Origin: Cohnella phaseoli
GTDB lineage: Bacteria > Bacillota > Bacilli > Paenibacillales > Paenibacillaceae
NCBI RefSeq assembly: GCF_003386235.1
Contig: NZ_QRDZ01000017.1
Span: forward strand, 124,001-188,000
DNA: 64,000 nt
Reading direction: 5' to 3'
Shown here in pieces: positions 61,140-64,000 of this stretch. A program made the translations under genes and the position numbers. Every line of letters starts with the position of its first letter. Position 1 is the first letter of the stretch. The notes beneath the pieces were generated by a model. It had not been told where the DNA came from. It did no database searches and worked only from the letters and a program-made list of their open reading frames with translations.

Positions 61140-61257
61140 TGGCATCGTCCTCCAGTTCAACTTCCTTTTACTCAGCCATGCACATCTTCAAACTCAATAT
61201 TTCTTATCTATATTTTACCACTATAAGATTGTCCGCTGTTAATATCCTAAGTCGACA

Positions 61258-61713
61258 TCATTTCAAAATGAGGAGAGAATCCCTGTAGCTGTTAGTTATG
61301 TGACCGAGCGCAAAGCTCGCAGCGAAAATGAAAAAGAGGATAGAATGCAGAACGACAGATGCAGCGAAGAAATAGAGGCAGGGAAATACGGCCATCGGAA
61401 CTGGAATGCCAAGCATCGGGACTAGCAGACGAGCATAGCTTCTATCACTGCGGAGATACATGAACCAGCCACTATAATAGAAGAGAAGCGCGGCCAGCAT
61501 GACGATCAGTGATATCGTTTCATAGCTTCGCTCGGCGCGCATCGAATAAAACAAAGGAACGACCATGATGCCGAGCCTACCAATCGCTTCACAAGCATTA
61601 AGGAGGAGGTTGGTGGTCCGACGGGCCGGCGGGCTCGTTGGCGGAAAGCGCACAAAAACGAGATTGGGCAACAGAATCATCAATGGAATAAGAAGACTGA
61701 CCGGATGAAGCAT
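61258..61713 (-). CDS. Small multi-pass membrane protein
   Basis: I use ATG 61713 (AAAGGAGGTGT just upstream on the minus strand). The 151-residue protein has four to five membrane helices (about 4-20, 36-56, 66-86, 98-120, 120-140) with LIPLMILLPNLVFVRFPP at the start and SGWFMYLRSDRSY in the middle. I do not recognise a family. It is separated from the GC-rich gene by an AT-rich 118-bp gap. Confidence 0.6.
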   Translation of the reverse strand: MLHPVSLLIPLMILLPNLVFVRFPPTSPPARRTTNLLLNACEAIGRLGIMVVPLFYSMRAERSYETISLIVMLAALLFYYSGWFMYLRSDRSYARLLVPMLGIPVPMAVFPCLYFFAASVVLHSILFFIFAASFALGHITNSYRDSLLILK

Positions 61714-61730
61714 GCGGACACCTCCTTTGT

Positions 61731-62042
61731 ATGATCGTGTCATTATACAACATTCGGAAGGATTTATCCGTGACTAATGATGCAGAAACACTGCAGAAAC
61801 CACAAATATGCGAAAGAATTATTTACGTTAACGGGCAGTTTTGCTCAGTTCGAAGCCATCATTCAAGTTCCCTCATCATTTCAAGAGCAGGGATTATCGC
61901 TCATGAGTTTGGTCATGTTGCTGGCATAGCCCACTCAACTTCGATTACTCAATCATCACTTATGACAACATATTATACTGATTCTTTATGGAGCAACAGC
62001 CCAACAACATACGATATTAATATATTGAATAATCTTTATTAA
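61731..62042 (+). pseudogene. C-terminal relic of a matrixin-type metalloprotease
   Basis: The 103-codon frame contains a complete metzincin zinc site, AHEFGHVAGIAH (HExxHxxGxxH), followed 9 residues later by a Met in TQSSLMTT (Met-turn) and the usual YDINILNNLY end of bacterial matrixin-like proteases. The first 45 residues have no signal peptide and no family similarity I can see, so the propeptide and N-terminal catalytic half are missing. The gene lies 20 bp before another exported-protein gene and may once have formed an operon with it. Confidence 0.65.
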
Positions 62043-62062
62043 TAATAAAGGGGAGATTAAAA

Positions 62063-62662
62063 ATGAAAAGAAAGCACATCATATATATGTTCTTCTTTCT
62101 ATCCTCGTTAGTAGTAGGTTTAGTTAGTGGAAATGTTTAAAATAATATTTTCGCTAATGAACAACACATTACTCAACTAGAAGCACTTTCTATTAAAGCT
62201 AATTCATTAGAAGAAGGACTATGGGGAGTAGATTTAATTATAAGAGGCAAAGTAGTAGAGGAACACGAGACCAGGGAACAAGATGCAGGAATTCCGAGTA
62301 ATAAGGGAAAAACTTCATTTCCTGTTACCCCTGCATCTGTAATTGTAGATGAAGTAATTTATGGAGAGGCTGCAGTTGGAAAAGAAATCACATTACTCCA
62401 ACATGGAGTTAAGTCATCCAAGGAAAGATTATCAGTTACCCCAGGGGAGGAAGTAATCCTATTATTGTCTAGGACTACATGGGGCGAGTATTGGTCATAT
62501 TGTTTCGAAAACGGTATATGGAGAATTAAGGATGGAAAAGTGAGCTCGAACGCATATTCTCCACCATTAAAGTCTTTGGTAGGTATGGACGAACTGGAAT
62601 TCAAGAAAAAAATTGGTGTTGCAGCTAAAAATCAAGTTAAGAATCACATGCTGAAGCCGTAA
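62063..62662 (+). pseudogene. Exported-protein gene interrupted by one TAA codon
   Basis: ATG 62063, with GGGGAG upstream, starts a signal peptide (KHIIYMFFFLSSLVVGLVSG). Codon 26 is TAA (62138-62140), after which the same frame stays open for 173 further codons to 62662 (NNIFANEQHITQLEALSIKA...). The mature part has a strand-rich region (LIIRGKVVEEHETREQDAG, VILLLSRTTWGEYWSYCFENGIW). The uninterrupted length of 200 codons and matching frame show a recent nonsense mutation. Function unknown. Confidence 0.75.
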
Positions 62663-62680
62663 GCTGTTCGATTGAAAGGG

Positions 62681-62712
62681 TGTAAGTTGATAAGAACGTT
62701 GTCTCATAACAA
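62681..62712 (+). repeat. 32-bp dispersed repeat, copy 2
   Basis: Matches 6265-6296 at 29 of 32 positions (TGTAAGTTGATAAGAACG...CTCATAACAA) and again leads straight into a terminator hairpin. Confidence 0.6.
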
Positions 62713-62741
62713 AAGCCATCTCTAAACAGAGTTGGCTTTTT
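62712..62741 (+). terminator. Rho-independent terminator
   Basis: AAAGCCA and CTCT (62712-62723) pair with AGAG and TGGCTTT around a short loop; the stem runs into five T. Confidence 0.75.
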
Positions 62742-62779
62742 GTCGGATGTCAAGAATGTGTACCGATTACCGATATTCA

Positions 62780-62799
62780 TTAAGCTAACGGACAGTTTA
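62780..62799. repeat. Partial copy C of the dispersed repeat (right end)
   Basis: TTAAGCTAACGGACAGTTTA matches the right end of copy A (60107-60125) with a few changes; the left part of the element is not recognisable here. Confidence 0.45.
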
Positions 62800-62873
62800 C
62801 TTAGAACTTATTATTGAATTAAGAGAAAAATAGTGATATCTTTTGGGAAATATTTTCCTAATGGGGTGTTGAT

Positions 62874-63455
62874 GTGGCTGTGGTCGATCCAATAATGTAC
62901 TCGATACCGGAGAGCTTCGAAAGTAAAAGATTACTTATACGTGCTCCAATATGGAATGATGGCATGAAGGTAAACGAGGCGGTAAAAGAAAGTAAAGAGG
63001 AATTACGTCCCTGGATGCCCTGGGCAAAAAACATTCCAACCGTAGAAGAGTCGGAAGTTAGTATCCGTCGATCTCGTTTACAATTCTTGGAGCGTAGTGA
63101 CTTAAGGTTATTACTTTTTTTGAAGGGAACCGATGAGCTAGTTGGTAGCAGCGGTTTACATCGAATAGATTGGCAGGCGCGTAAATTTGAAATCGGATAC
63201 TGGGTGCGAACATCTTATGCTAAGCAAGGATACATTACAGAAGCAGTAGAAGCTATCTCGAGCTTTGCCATAAATGAGTTACAAGCGAATCGAATTGAAA
63301 TCCGATGCGATGATCGTAATGAACGAAGTGCAAGAGTTGCTGAACGATTGGGATTTAACTTAGAAGGGACCCTTCGAAATGAAAAGTGTGATGTAGACGG
63401 CTCTTTGCGAAATACTATGATTTTTTCTAGAGTTCGAGGAGTGGAATTTTTCTAA
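62874..63455 (+). CDS. GNAT acetyltransferase, RimJ/RimL-like
   Basis: A 193-residue acetyltransferase with GTG start 62874 (GGGGTG upstream); ATG 62895 is an alternative. Family signs are LLIRAPIWNDGMKVNEAVKES, LRPWMPWAKN, the acetyl-CoA region FEIGYWVRTSYAKQGYITEAVEAI, and NRIEIRCDDRNERSARVAERLGFNLEGTLRN. RimJ/RimL-like proteins acetylate ribosomal-protein N-termini or small molecules; the substrate here is unknown. It lies alone between copies C and B of the dispersed repeat. Confidence 0.92.
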   Translation: MAVVDPIMYSIPESFESKRLLIRAPIWNDGMKVNEAVKESKEELRPWMPWAKNIPTVEESEVSIRRSRLQFLERSDLRLLLFLKGTDELVGSSGLHRIDWQARKFEIGYWVRTSYAKQGYITEAVEAISSFAINELQANRIEIRCDDRNERSARVAERLGFNLEGTLRNEKCDVDGSLRNTMIFSRVRGVEFF

Positions 63456-63469
63456 GACCGTTGATTCAA

Positions 63470-63558
63470 CTAACGGGAAACGTTAATCAAATAATAACAC
63501 AACAGCAGCTGGCCAGAAGATCGGCTGCCGTTTTCTCAACTAACTAGCAGGTTAATTA
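63470..63558. repeat. 89-bp dispersed hairpin repeat, copy B
   Basis: Starts CTAACGGGAAAC and ends near CTAACTAGCAGGTTAA, with a central GCAGC/GCTGC hairpin followed by TTTT. Same length and order as copy A (60038-60126). Confidence 0.7.
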
Positions 63559-63660
63559 ATTATACCCGTTTCCAACGTTGTGTCCTAATATTGTCAATGT
63601 TGCATTAATTAAGAAATAACATAAAATGATCATAATATGTTTTAAAACGGTGATGAAGGG

Positions 63661-64000
63661 AAATTTAGAAAGTATTTACCTGGGGTGCTGGATTGTTTTA
63701 ACGGAGAAATCGTAGGCCTTGCCATGGATAATATGCGCAAGGAACTCTGCATCCAAGCTTTTGAGAACGCCTGTAAAGCAAGAAAGGCTCGCGGAATGAT
63801 TTATCACAGCGATCGAGGCAGCCAATTCACGAGCCATGCATTCCGAGCCGTATCTGGCTAAACGAGATGCAATTCAGAGCATGAGCGGCACAGGGCGTTG
63901 CTATGATAACGCAAGGATGGAAAGCTTTTTTGCTGCGCAAAAGAAAGAGAAGCTGTACAAGATCAACACAGAGCGCTATCCGATGGTCGATATGAAATCG
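63661..64000 (+). mobile_element. IS3-family transposase relic, truncated and frameshifted
   Basis: The frame from about 63661 reads the integrase core of an IS3-type OrfB: KYLPGVLDCFNGEIVGLAM (first catalytic Asp), MIYHSDRGSQFTSHAF (second Asp). An extra G at about 63850 puts the frame out (HAFRAVSG then stop); the alternative frame continues YLAKRDAIQSMSGTGRCYDN and ARMESFFAAQKKE, which holds the catalytic Glu, to the window edge. The 5' half of the transposase and the left end are missing. It cannot be active as it stands; more of it may lie beyond the window. Confidence 0.85.

Noticed and set aside
1..64000. tRNA, rRNA, riboswitch, CRISPR array or prophage
   Set aside because: Nothing in either strand gave a convincing tRNA fold, rRNA stretch, known riboswitch core, repeat-spacer array or phage structural gene run; absence is only as good as reading by eye.

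Overview
The window looks like a chromosomal piece of a Gram-positive, low-to-mid GC, sugar-scavenging soil bacterium of the Paenibacillaceae (Paenibacillus/Cohnella-like). The signs are several CUT1-type sugar ABC importers, YesM/YesN-type two-component systems with AraC-type response regulators, copper-amine-oxidase 'stalk' domains, an S-layer-homology fragment, GGAGG-type ribosome sites with frequent TTG/GTG starts, and a carbohydrate-active secretome. This is inferred from gene families; no rRNA or tRNA gene is present to confirm it.

Layout. 1-4.1 kb: end of a sugar importer, a Tat-exported pectate-lyase-like protein and a tatA gene. 4.2-9.6 kb: a divergent regulator/effector-binding locus, a duplicated-domain exported protein, an aminoglycoside-nucleotidyltransferase-like gene and a stalk-domain protein. 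9.8-23.3 kb: one long plus-strand locus made of a YesM/YesN pair, a binding-protein/two-permease importer, two GH99/WbsX-like proteins (one secreted with two near-identical discoidin domains), and four enzymes that fit a non-phosphorylative L-rhamnose-type route (SDR sugar dehydrogenase, COG3618 lactonase, RhmD-like dehydratase, zinc MDR dehydrogenase). 23.5-30.9 kb: an OmpR-type two-component system followed by a cell-surface acylation cassette (amidase, SGNH lipoprotein, MBOAT, DHHW protein, DUF4358 lipoprotein).

31-37.5 kb: a MarR/aldo-keto reductase pair with three operator copies, then a worn region in which DNA-alkylation-repair genes (Ogt, 2OG oxygenase, AlkD, an Ada-type zinc protein) lie among relics of an SLH protein, an AdaA-type HTH, an SRPBCC protein and a TetR regulator. 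37.5-50.7 kb: a second YesM/YesN system, divergent from an Lpl-type importer and three glycan-degrading proteins; two of these share one barrel fold, and one of the two carries the same beta-rich module inserted twice. 50.8-54.4 kb: an arsenic island with arsB-arsC on the minus strand behind a MerR-type 19-bp-spacer promoter, and merR, arsR and arsM on the plus strand with two identical-format ArsR boxes.

54.5-64 kb: accessory material. It holds a beta-propeller protein, an ECF sigma factor with a strong housekeeping promoter, SRPBCC and VOC proteins, a WG-repeat protein, a GC-rich actinobacterial-looking membrane gene set in AT-rich DNA, a matrixin relic, an exported-protein gene broken by a stop codon, an acetyltransferase, an 89-bp dispersed hairpin repeat, and a frameshifted IS3-type transposase relic at the right edge. 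I found no CRISPR array, prophage, tRNA or rRNA. The most system-like observations are the rhamnose-type catabolic locus, the two-regulator arsenic island, the twice-inserted module in the glycan-degrading barrel, and the Tat substrate next to its own tatA.
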